In this document: piece after piece, positions 25,377-34,632 of the stretch
Layout of the letters: each line of letters opens with the position of its first letter
Position numbering within the stretch: position 1 is the first letter of the stretch
Assembly (NCBI GenBank): GCA_020002185.1
Contig: CM034537.1
Span: 67,260,807-67,324,806, forward strand
DNA: 64,000 nt
Direction of reading: 5' to 3'
Origin: Paraescarpia echinospica
Taxonomy: Eukaryota > Annelida > Polychaeta > Sabellida > Siboglinidae
Made by a program: the position numbers and the translations under genes
The notes under the pieces: generated by a model
Databases searched by the model: none
Told to the model about the DNA's origin: nothing
Seen by the model: the letters and a program-made list of their open reading frames with translations, nothing else

Positions 25377-26669
25377 CTACAGACATGCAGTCAGCCAGTG
25401 CAGAGGTTTTCTGCACTTTCCAGTTGTAAGCTGGTTTGGTATCTGAATCACCTCTCCTGCCAAATCTGTAACCCTGATGGCGAGGCCATCTCGCTCACTC
25501 TGCACAGCTTCATTCTCAGATAGAAGAGCACTGCACCGTTCTTTAACATCAGTCTGGAAACTGGTGGAGTAACTCAGTGTGGTTAGTCCCACATCCTCCA
25601 GGGTGCGCAGCTGTTCCCTCCGTCGGCTATATTCTGCTTCAAGGTCACGTCCCACCTCGATTGCCATTGTCTGCGAGTCTTGCAGGATTGTCTCCAACTC
25701 CTGCGCACGTTCACCGTGTGTCAGTCTTTCCCGCAGAATCCCGTTCTCCCGTTCCTGCTGTTCGCTCGACTCGAGCAACGCGCGCGCATTATTCTGCAGG
25801 GTCAACTCCCGTTTCATTTCTGCCAATGATTCCTGCTTTTCCTCCAAGCGCTTCTCCAGCATGGCGATGCCCTACCCCAGGTATCATCACAGTTGCACTG
25901 CTGAGTGAAACGGTCGTATTTCTCAACCAGGGTTCCCAGGGCAGCATCCTGTTCCTCCCCCCGGATCCTGGTCTGCTCCTGGCCGGCCTACAGGGACGCC
26001 ACCTGTCGACGGAGACGTGTCTCCCTAGTTCCTGCCTCCGACAACTTCCCTTCCAGATCCACAAGTCTGTCTTCTGTAGCAGCCAACTTCTGAATCGAAA
26101 CTCGATCTGTCACCACACCACAAGCAAAATCTGATCCTCGAGCATGCCCCTGGCGAACTGACTGTTCCCTAACATCCTGAACAAATTGGTCTTTCAGAGC
26201 GTTGTCCCGCAGCTTTCTCCATGCGATTTTGTAGCATCATAAGCACCTTGCTGTCCTGTGCCAGAGCCTCCCCATCTAGCTGCATTTGGGCATAACATTC
26301 TGCTCTTAATGAATGCACCGTTTCAAATGGCCCAAACCGCAGTTTCAGTAAAATTACTAACGCCTTATCGTCATTTTGCAATCAGTCAGGGTGGCACAAT
26401 ACTTTCCCCCGAGCACACCCTCCCAAGTTGGCGGGAATAGCCATTGCTCGCTCGTCATTCAGTACCCCCGTTTGACGAACATACACGTCAAACTCGTCGA
26501 GCCACTCTGTAACAGTTGGATCCCCAACCTAGGTTGGATACCCCATGAATTTTTCCAGTTTCACCTTTGGGACATGAGGGGCCCTCACCTCCTCCAGGGC
26601 TCCTGCAAGGGTTGCCGCCAAGACGGCATTTGATTGGGCAATCATTTCGGTTATCCGCTCATCGGGCAT
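25377..26669 (-). pseudogene. gag-like protein of LTR retroelement, broken
   Basis: Reading on the - strand from an ATG at 26669: MPDERITEMIAQSNAVLAAT, a VKLEKFMGYP stretch, then WLDEFDVYVRQTGV and NLGGCARGKVLCHP, interrupted by stops. It resumes at 26381 as DDKALVILLKLRFGPFETVH and MQLDGEALAQDSKVLMMLQ, which is a retrotransposon gag capsid pattern. 25862-25380 encodes a long coiled coil rich in Glu, Arg, Leu and Gln (MLEKRLEEKQESLAEMKREL). Several stops and frame changes show it is not functional. The coiled-coil part is unusual for gag and may be a separate segment of the polyprotein. Confidence 0.65.
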
Positions 26670-26725
26670 ATCAAAAGGAGATTAAAAGAAGATAAATGGT
26701 ATAAAAACAATTAGAAGACAAGTGT

Positions 26726-27050
26726 CGACTCACTGACGATGGCACAGCTGGACAGGTCCAACGTGTCGATTCACTGAGGGTGGCACAGCTGGTCAGATCC
26801 AATGTGTCGACTCACTGAGGGTCGCACAGCTGGACAGGTCGAACGTGTGGACTCACTGAGGATGGCACAGCTGGACAGGCCCAACATGTCGACTCGCTGA
26901 GGATGGCACAACTGGACAAGTCCAACGCGTCGACTCACTGAGGGTTGTACAACTGGACAGGTCCAACGTGTCGACTTACTGAGGATGGCACAGCTGGACA
27001 GATCCGACGTGTCGACTCACCGAGGATGGCACAGCTGGACAGGTCCAACA
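26726..27050. repeat. 41 bp minisatellite, about 8 copies
   Basis: Tandem units containing gtcgactcactgaggatggc and acagctggacaggtccaacg. Lies in the leader between the 5' LTR and gag of the - strand retroelement. Confidence 0.93.
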
Positions 27051-27296
27051 ACTTATGATATCAACACAGACTAATCTTCACCATCTGACCATCTGTGATT
27101 ACCCACCAAAAGAAAGAAATAATCTGACACAATAACGACAACTGCAAACACCACACATTACAAGTTAGATATAATCAGTACAACCAAACGACTACCAACA
27201 ATTAGTGAGGGTAACTGCACCGTCACACCACTGGGCGACAGGGTCTTCGTTCCACATGTCGATCCTTGTAGGGCGATCCCACTTCCAGACACCAGT

Positions 27297-27683
27297 TGTC
27301 ACGAGACGTTTCTACCGACATGTCAGGATGGGTTCCCTTCTATTGCCAGTTGGATCCCGAAAGGATGACACGTTGTTCTCATTCAATTCTTTATTACGTA
27401 GACACAAAGAAGAAGACCCTGTCCACAGGACTGCACATCGGATACTGTTGATAGTATTCCCCACTCCAGGATGTCCGTTGATAGTATTCCCCATTCCAGG
27501 ATATTTGTTATAGCAATGTGGCTCTTTCTCTAGACTTTTACAAACAGACCATCGTCACTCGTGTTAACTTCCCTCGTGTGGTTTTCCCTCTATCCAAAAT
27601 CCCGCCCTTTCACAGTGACCCCTATTGCTAGACTCCAACAACTGCTACTCGGCAGGTGGCGTTACTAAGGGAATTAAAAATCA
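27297..27683 (-). repeat. 5' LTR of the gag-only element
   Basis: Starts tgtcacgagacg and ends ttaaaaatca (TG...CA ends). Homologous at both ends to 23794-24411. Its left edge abuts the putative primer-binding site read on the - strand. Confidence 0.75.
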
Positions 27684-27689
27684 ATGATA

Positions 27690-29014
27690 GAATTAAAATA
27701 GCGTTATGGCCTTCCATGACATTATCATTTACCGTGTACCTTTATTCTACCTGCGATTTACGAATCAATGCAGACATGCGACGAGTGAAACAATTGATGT
27801 GTCCATAATAGACGGGGGAGTCTTTCTCAAAACGAACGTACTTTTAGGGTATGCATAGGCCAGCGTTACGAAGCGTTATAAGGGGGTGGGGATAAAAAAA
27901 ATACCAAAATCTAGCGTGAGGTATCTCCTACTGTATGGATGACCTCTAACAGTCAAGCCGTTACAAAAGAAGTAACAATACAATGACCGCTTCGTGAAAG
28001 TAAGACATCAATCGAGGCGGTCTGGGAAACGCAAATTTAAGTCATGTCTGGACATCACGCTACGAATATTACGAGACACAGCGACGAAAAGCGCGGGAAC
28101 CAGCCCTACTAGCGCGCGGACAAAGTCAACGATGACGTAAAAGAGCGTTGTGTGTAGAGCGAAGCTGTTCAGTAGGTTTTAAAAATAATTGTGTTTTCTT
28201 TCGACCAGCTGAGAATGCACCCATGTTACCTTTGACAACAAATGCACAGCGCGTGTGTTTTGCTGTTCTAGCGATCTCACTGTGTGATCGTTCTGGTACC
28301 AGGGATCTAGCTAAACGTCGGCAAGGTTTGCCGCAGCGGAAAGTCAACGAGTATGGATTTGTACACGCGAAGGAAGGTGAGTCGGTTTGGCGGGTAACTT
28401 TTAGGTGACCACTACAATTTGGTCGGCTGCCCCCAGGGACGCCCGATGTCTGTGGTTCAGACCTTCCCGGTAGGTACACACAATTAGCGGGAGTTTTCTT
28501 GACACGTGGTTGTACGTGGCGGGAAGTTTGTTCTGGAACGTTTAACGCATATTACAACGTTGCTCTAGTAGCGCCACCTACCGAATGTATTTTCCCCGAA
28601 TTGCACGAGCGATCTGTTTTTGTACAAGACCCGCCCGCGAAAAAGTGAATATCCGCAAATGACGCGATTTTCAGTTTGTTGTTGTACATTATACCTTCTC
28701 TTGGGCGGCCCCTCTCGCCAGCGGACACCCGAACTTACCCGAGGCCTGGAGGCAGCGCACATTTGCGTTTAGGGGTGTGAAATATTAATAATTTATTATT
28801 TAGTTTATTTATTTAATTTGTTTTATTTTTATTTATTTATTTACTTTATTATTATTTATATTTTTATTGTTGTGAATTGTATATTTTATTTTATCACAAG
28901 CTGTGTAAATATTGATGTAAGAATGTAGTGTGAGATGGCCCATTGAAAATCACGATATAACGTGACATTGTCACCATCATTAAATAAAGATTTTACTACT
29001 ACTACTACTACTAT

Positions 29015-29095
<81 letters not shown>

Positions 29096-29320
29096 CATTT
29101 AAGCGCGGTGAACCGAATACGAATACAGTTGAACTACTTTTGGTATCAAACAAAAGGGCAACCATTTGGTTACAAAATTCAATAGAGTTCAAATGTTCAA
29201 ATATTCTTCGACAAGATTTGTATTTTAGGTCGGGCAAAGTTTACGTGTTTTCTGGCAAAAGGAACTTTGTATACTGATCACAGAATACAAATAAACTTGA
29301 TTCAACTGATAATATTGTTT
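27690..29320. other. intergenic with a GC-richer island and an ACT-repeat
   Basis: 28060-28780 is GC- and CpG-richer than its surroundings and holds a short + open frame (28148-28408) ending at a gtgagt, so it could be a promoter with a first exon. I have no protein match. 28800-28900 is AT-rich. Confidence 0.3.
28992..29097. repeat. (ACT)n microsatellite
   Basis: About 35 near-perfect actactact units. Homopolymeric Val and Ser frames arise from it on the - strand and are not genes. Confidence 0.97.
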
Positions 29321-29327
29321 ATATATA

Positions 29328-29663
29328 CAGTAGTCCCTCTCTTCAGCGGACACATATGTATCCAAGCATAAGTGTCCCGACATGGCAGGTGTCCGCTCAT
29401 CGGAGGGACAGGCATCTTAGACTGCCAAAGTTCAGACCAGTACAACCGACGCATGGTAAAGATGTGGCATTATGTCAACGCATTGACTGATAGGAATTAA
29501 GCACTATACACATATGTTTATTATTACTGTGATGTATTAAAAAATAAACAGTTGGTCATGGTCAAGGGACATTAACATGGCAGAACGGTCCGTACATTGA
29601 TAAACTGTCCCGACATAGCAGGTGTCCCCTTGTCAGAGGTTCCGCTGAAGAGAGGGACTACTG
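29328..29663. mobile_element. Tc1/mariner (pogo-like) MITE with 23 bp terminal inverted repeats
   Basis: Left end CAGTAGTCCCTCTCTTCAGC (on through gga) and right end its reverse complement (tccgctgaagagagggacta and ctg). TA flanks both ends (29326-29327 and 29664-29665), as expected for the TA duplication of Tc1/mariner elements. The inside repeats a tgtcccgacat..caggtgtcc motif in both halves. About 336 bases, non-coding. Confidence 0.85.
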
Positions 29664-29831
29664 TAGCATCATTGTAATCCATAAAACATCGGTGCAGAGC
29701 CATATATAATTATGGTTTACGTCAGCGGTTCTTATCATTTATTACATGCTCATTTCAGTCTATCAGGTGCTAGCGAGAGATCAACTATCTATGCCAAATG
29801 TCAAGTAAATCTAAAATGTCGAGTGCTGTTA

Positions 29832-29957
29832 TAGTCCAGTAGAAATCAGCACGTTTGTTACCAAACCCGGACATTTTGGTTAAAAAGCCAATTTTTGCTT
29901 TAGGATGACCAGTAGTGTTTCTTGAACTTCCAGAAAAAAAATCAACCCTGGGGAACT
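29832..29957. repeat. left terminal inverted repeat of the 3.17 kb unit
   Basis: Reverse complement of 32872-32998, with substitutions and small indels. Confidence 0.8.
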
Positions 29958-30679
29958 TCGATTTTTTTCATGAACTATATACGTACCCCGACAGTCATTT
30001 TTTTAAACATTTTCTTTTTATTGGCTGTCCATACATAAATGCAAATGAGTTTTGGCGCACTGACTTCCACTGGTCAGCAAGTTAACGGTTAGGATACTTA
30101 ATTGTTGTGATTTGTATTTATGTATCTGTAGTACTTAATAGAACAAACCGTTTTCGTAAACCCCCACAATACATTTTACGCGGTGGATCTATATTTTAAA
30201 TAAATAACAGCTATTGTATTAATTGCTTGCTTACAGATTGTTATAAAATTTATAATAAATTCCTGTACTGATTTTTCTGGATTATTATGCATTTATATGC
30301 TTGAGCGATTTGAAAATGTGTGGTATGGAAAGCCAAACATGACATTGTTCATAATTTTGTAGCTAAGGCGTAACGGTAGATCTTGGTTGATTTTTTAGTG
30401 AAAAATTCATAGTTAGTAAGATAGCATGTTAAATCCGAAATCTCTGTTTTAGTAATTATACAAAGTCAAGTTAGCAACTGTCGTTGAACATATTACCCAT
30501 AATAATAGTACACATAGTCATATTATGAAGATTGCCTAGAAAATAGTCACACATCTTTTTCAGGAACGGGTCACTGATATGGAACAACGTGTCATTTGTT
30601 AAGAAGGTGGTGGTGGCTTAATGTTTAAAACTTAGAAAGAAAGGGATATATTCATTGGTGGCGGTGTCAAAACTACGAG

Positions 30680-32487
30680 TTGATGGGTTGGCTGAATAAT
30701 ACAAAAATGCAGGTGATTATTATGTCCATAAACAATGTGGAAAGACTTACACTGCCTCAAAAAAATGTGACTAAATCATCTCGGGCAACAAACCAGGTTG
30801 TTGCATCTGAATGTATGCCAACTCGTACGAACTCGAGAGGTTACGATTATCAAACTCACTGTCGCATCAAACAGGACAACATTGATCTGGCCAAATTCCT
30901 GACCTTTCTGCGAAGTCACAACCCATTTTCCACCGACAATGACGAGCACCTGCAAAATCTTGCTACTGGGGTCATCGCTGATGAGAGAGTCAATGTAGAC
31001 CAAGCTGTGGATATTGGAATGAAAATCCACCAGAAAATCACAGATCAGAAGTACGGAGACATCGTTCTCAGAAAGTCAGACCGAGTGAAAATCTTCGCAG
31101 ATATGAGGAAAATTATCAAGCTGAAAGGTGAAAAAAGTGCGCATGTCGTCGTCGGAGCTGTACCAGAGACTAATGGCCAAGGCATATACTTCTGGACCAC
31201 CAGATCGCAGTGTCTTCTCACATGAGCTAGCAACCGTAGCCCCAGCTTTATTCCACGACAACGGCACAATGCGAAGGCCAGTGAAGTCTAAGTTAGTTTC
31301 GTACATCGCTACCCTCGATCCCCATGTTGTCTGCAATGATGGAATTGACGACAGAGACACAGTTGTGGATGGATGTGGCGTTCTGCATCAGATACCCTGG
31401 CCATAGACAGGTACCTTTCATGAAGTGTGTTCATCTTATGTGATATATTTCTCCACTTGGCAGCACACGATAGGGCCTGGTTCGTAGTGCTCGACAGCTA
31501 CGAAGTGCTCACCACCAAGGAACCCGAAAAGACGCGACGTAAATTGGGCAAGATCCTTTCCACTGATGTGTTGGTTGGACGTAACACTCCAGTGCCTTCA
31601 GACAAAAGTAGTTTTCTTTCAAACAAGCACAACAAACAGCAACTCATTAATCTCCTCTCTACTTACCTGCTGAAAGAAGGTATCGAGGTGCGTCACACTG
31701 GCGGGGAAGGATATGCGGTTACCGCAATTGCGAGGTGTACCCTAGAAGTTGCAGAATCCCACGAGAACGTATGTGTCCGTTGATGATACAGATCTGTTTG
31801 TAATCCTGCTTTACCAGGCGCCTGAGAAGTCCACCATTTACATGCAAACCAAGCAAAGACTAATCAGTATCCGCATTGGTCAACATGCTCTCGGAAAGGA
31901 GATGTGTAAGTGCTTGCCATTTGCACACGCTATGTCTGGCTGTGACACAACGTCAGCTATCTATGGCATTGGCAAAGTCAAACACATGAAAGTTCCAGGA
32001 TCTTCAACAGAGCTGAGAACATCCGTTGCCATATTCGGCAGTAACGCCGACATTGCAACAGCTGGGGAGCGGTATATGGTTTCGCTTTACACCAAAAGCA
32101 ACTGAAATGTAAGTCTCGACGACCTACGATACATGCACATAGTTTCATCAAAGTATGTCGCCATTGAAAGAAGAGTGCCACCTACAGGTTTCTACCTGGG
32201 TTAATCTGAAGATGGTATTGGACAGAAAGAAACAATATGGCTTCCACTGTGACGCACACTCAGTAGTGCCCGTCAGCACAGACAAAAAACCAGCAGCCGA
32301 ACATCTTCTACAAGAGATCCGTTGCTCTTGCAAACACCAAAATAAATTGTGTGTGTTTTGCAACTGCTCAAAGATGCATCTTGCCTGTAGCGTCTACTGC
32401 AAATGTCAAGGACAGTGCGCAAACGGCCCAACTCTTGTACAGCTACCCGCCAGTGACGATGATGACAATGCTGATGATGATGTTTAA
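30680..32487 (+). pseudogene. PIN/FEN-like nuclease family protein with cysteine-rich CXC-type C-terminus, frameshifted
   Basis: Five reading pieces on one strand continue one protein. 30680-31130: HNPFSTDNDEHLQNLATGVI and VNVDQAVDIGMKIHQKI. 31128-31405: SELYQRLMAKAYTSG and VVDGCGVLHQIPWP, then a stop. 31455-31770: AWFVVLDSYEVLTTKEPEKT, NKQQLINLLSTYLL, ARCTLEVAE. 31768-32104: VDDTDLFVILLYQAP and MSGCDTTSAIYGIGK. 32155-32487: KPAAEHLLQEIRCSC and a 9-cysteine cluster, with an acidic tail. VDDTDLFVILLY plus SGCDTTSxxYGIGK resembles the metal-binding Asp and the helix-hairpin GIG region of XPG/FEN/PIN nucleases; that link is inference. The acidic GDAD-type motif expected before DDTD reads GEGYA here, so a catalytic residue looks lost. 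At least three frame breaks and one stop make it a pseudogene. Confidence 0.7.
32300..32400 (+). pseudogene. cysteine-rich CXC-like segment of the same protein
   Basis: Reads CSCKHQNKLCVFCNCSKMHL then CSVYCKCQGQC: C-x-C-x6-C-x2-C-x-C-x6-C-x3-C-x-C-x3-C. The pattern resembles half of a tesmin/TSO1-type CXC zinc-binding domain. It ends at an Asp-rich tail encoded by a GAT-rich stretch. Confidence 0.55.
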
Positions 32488-32871
32488 CAAATGATATATT
32501 AGAAGATTACAGGTAGAACATTTATGATCTTTCCTAGTTATATTTAAGTTTTAATGCTATACCATTCACTGTTTAGGGCATAAGTGACATTCATGTGATC
32601 TTAGTTAATATGTTAATTAAATCCCAGAACAACGTTGGGGCGTGGTGCTATATAAGAAATATATTACTAATTAATTAATTAATTGGTTAATTACTTACTT
32701 GATTAATTAAACTCCATCATTAATGTGTGGCTTAATAGACCAGTATACATATCATTACAAACATATTAACCAATAAATGAAACAATTAAACATATGATTA
32801 ACAAACGCAAACAACAAGTGTTACTTCGAAATTGGACCGAAACACCCAAAAACAAGGATTGGGGTAAAAAC

Positions 32872-32998
32872 AAAGTTCCCCAGGGTTGATTTTGGTTGGT
32901 TTTTTTTTGGAAGTTCAGGAAGCCCTACTGGTCACCTTAAAACAAAAACTGGCTTTTTAACCAAAATGTCCGGGTCATCGTCAATTTCTACTGGACTA
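32872..32998. repeat. right terminal inverted repeat of the 3.17 kb unit
   Basis: Reverse complement of 29832-29957; ends at ctactggacta. Confidence 0.8.
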
Positions 32999-33369
32999 TT
33001 ATATCACACAGCGTTTCAAGTTGAAGCTGCATTGGAAATACATGTTTCGTTTTGAATGCGTCTGGTCCGGGCAATTGGGTCAATAAAGGAACATTCCAAC
33101 AGTCACTGGAGACTTTTGGCGACTCACTCAAAATAGTTTGGCGACCCAATTTTGGGTCGCGATCCAGGGGTTAAGAATCGCTGAGTGTGCGCTATCTTGT
33201 CTAGTAATGAAGAAAGGGTACATTTTGATAGTGTCCGAACAAATTGTCGCCACGGCTGACACGTGACTTTATTCCATCTCCTAGTTCCTCTTGCTGGGTC
33301 CCCCTATATTCCGAAAAAAAACACATACTAAAGTTAAAGTACTGATTGAAGCTGTGTAATCATAAAAGT

Positions 33370-33550
33370 ACAACGGTATGATGATGATGGGGATAATAAT
33401 TATGATAATAATAAAAATTATGATTATGATAATAATAATAATATATATAGTAATAGTATATAATAAATAATAATAATAATAATGATAATAGTAATAATAA
33501 TAATAACGACACTGATAATAATAATAATAGTAATAATAATAATAATACTA
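33370..33550. repeat. TAA/TGATAA trinucleotide microsatellite
   Basis: Imperfect run of aataataat, gataataat and similar, ending at the acceptor of the next gene's first visible exon. Confidence 0.9.
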
Positions 33551-33554
33551 ACAG

Positions 33555-34632
33555 CGACCATCAGAGTGGAGAATGGTAGTTTCTCAGAGCCTCGAGGAAA
33601 ACGGAACTGATAATGTGTTTTACATGACGTACTTCCATCCCGACCCAGCCAATGCCAGTGAGTCGGACGGGAAGCCAAACACCAGGAGGACCACTGCACA
33701 CAGACAGGTTCGCACGAAACGACAGCAACCAGAGCCAAAAGTCGCATCTCTATCGGTCGACTTTGTAGGAGTGATCGACCAGCAACTGCGCGGCCACACG
33801 GACAGCGAGCGCTACAGGTTCGTGACACTCGGGAAACGTGGAGAGTTTGCGTGGGAGCGAATGGACAGTGGCCGGAAGTCGTCTCAGACGGACACCACAA
33901 AACGTAGCCCTGGCTGTCCGTATACGGTCCGACCAATTGGCCGAGGAAATCTGTTTCGGGTGACAGGGAACGGAACAGAAGTCGCAGACCCGCGGACGCT
34001 GGTGAGAAGCGCCGACGGTGACGCGATCGAGCCGCTGGGTCGCCAAGGCGTGTTCCGGGTGATACAGTCCAGGGCAAACAACTCGTCCACTTGCCAAACG
34101 CCACACTGCGAAACCCAGTTTGACGTCGTAACTGAAGGTGGCTGCCATTTCCTCATCACACGCCACTCGCCGCAGACCGAACCCGACGGTGCAGCGCGAC
34201 AAGCAACAGACAGGGTCAAGGACGGACCACTTCTGGCGACCGCAAAACGACTTCCAGTCTTGCGCAGGCGCGTCGCAGAACAAGACAGCGACGGACAACC
34301 GGGGAACTGGATCCGGGCAGCGTTGCGCCGAGCTTCGTCCGGACGTCCACGCATCAGCACCCGCCAGGCTGCAGCGCCCGAGGTGTTCCAGTTCCCGCGC
34401 ATTATGAGCGCTCGCTTTCACCTCGGCGACCGTCTGCTAGAGAAGTTGTCTCGGACGGCTCAACAGGAGGACGCGGCGTGGGGACCGTGGGGCGCGTGGA
34501 GCGCCTGCTCCGTCACGTGTGGCAGTGACGGCGTGAGTACACGGTCGCGCTACTGTTTGGGCAGCCCTCCTCGGCGATGTCAGGGCGAAAGTTCGCAGCA
34601 GCGGATGTGTGGACCTAAGCCCTCCTGCAATG
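33555..34632 (+). CDS. TSP1/Ig/EGF membrane protein, first visible exon
   Basis: Opens after acceptor taacag; the frame is open before the first Met, so the true start is upstream. Encodes an unrecognised Arg- and Thr-rich ectodomain with potential N-glycosylation sites (ENGT, NAS, GNGT, NNSS), then TSP1-1 with WGPWGAWSACSVTCGSDGVS and six cysteines. Donor gtgagt. Confidence 0.88.

Larger units (their letters stand above)
23794..27683 (-). mobile_element. gag-only LTR retroelement, - strand, degenerate
   Basis: Two direct repeats starting tgtcacgag (23794-24411 and 27297-27683) flank a - strand gag-like reading region. On the - strand the right copy is the 5' LTR: right after its end a TGGTGTCTGGAAGTGGGA sequence resembles a tRNA primer-binding site. 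The order is then leader with a 41 bp minisatellite, gag remnant, three roughly 95 bp direct repeats, spacer and 3' LTR. No reverse transcriptase or integrase is visible, so this is a non-autonomous gag-carrying or internally deleted element. I found no clear target-site duplication; the left LTR carries extra sequence inside. Confidence 0.75.
29832..32998. mobile_element. 3.17 kb terminal-inverted-repeat unit carrying a PIN/FEN-like + CXC gene
   Basis: 29832-29957 and 32872-32998 are inverted copies of about 126 bases. Outer tip TAGTCCAGTAGAAAT; shared inner words include ccggacattttggttaaaaa, ttgaacttcc and atcaaccctggggaactt. TTA flanks each tip (29829-29831 and 32999-33001), a candidate 3 bp target duplication. 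The only coding content is the broken gene at 30680-32487. No DDE transposase is recognised. TIR similarity is roughly 85%, so the unit is old but clear. Which superfamily it belongs to is unresolved; a TTA duplication is compatible with PIF/Harbinger. Confidence 0.75.
29723..33183. mobile_element. possible outer hAT-like ends around the 3.17 kb unit
   Basis: CAGCGGTTCTTATC at 29723 and the reverse complement of CAGCGATTCTTAAC ending at 33183 match in 12 of 14 positions and look like hAT terminal repeats. The right side continues with a gggtcgcgatcc stretch typical of hAT-derived MITEs. I see no matching 8 bp duplication, so the pairing is tentative and may be two unrelated fragments. Confidence 0.35.

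Noticed and set aside
25577..26134. 185-codon + strand frame
   Set aside because: Antisense to the gag-like coiled-coil region of the - strand retroelement.
28886..29237. Poly-Val and poly-Ser proteins on the - strand
   Set aside because: Produced by the (ACT)n microsatellite.
33424..34421. Long - strand frames over the first TSP1-gene exon
   Set aside because: Antisense to the exon with TSP1 cysteines; the Ile/Val-rich C-terminus comes from a TAA microsatellite.
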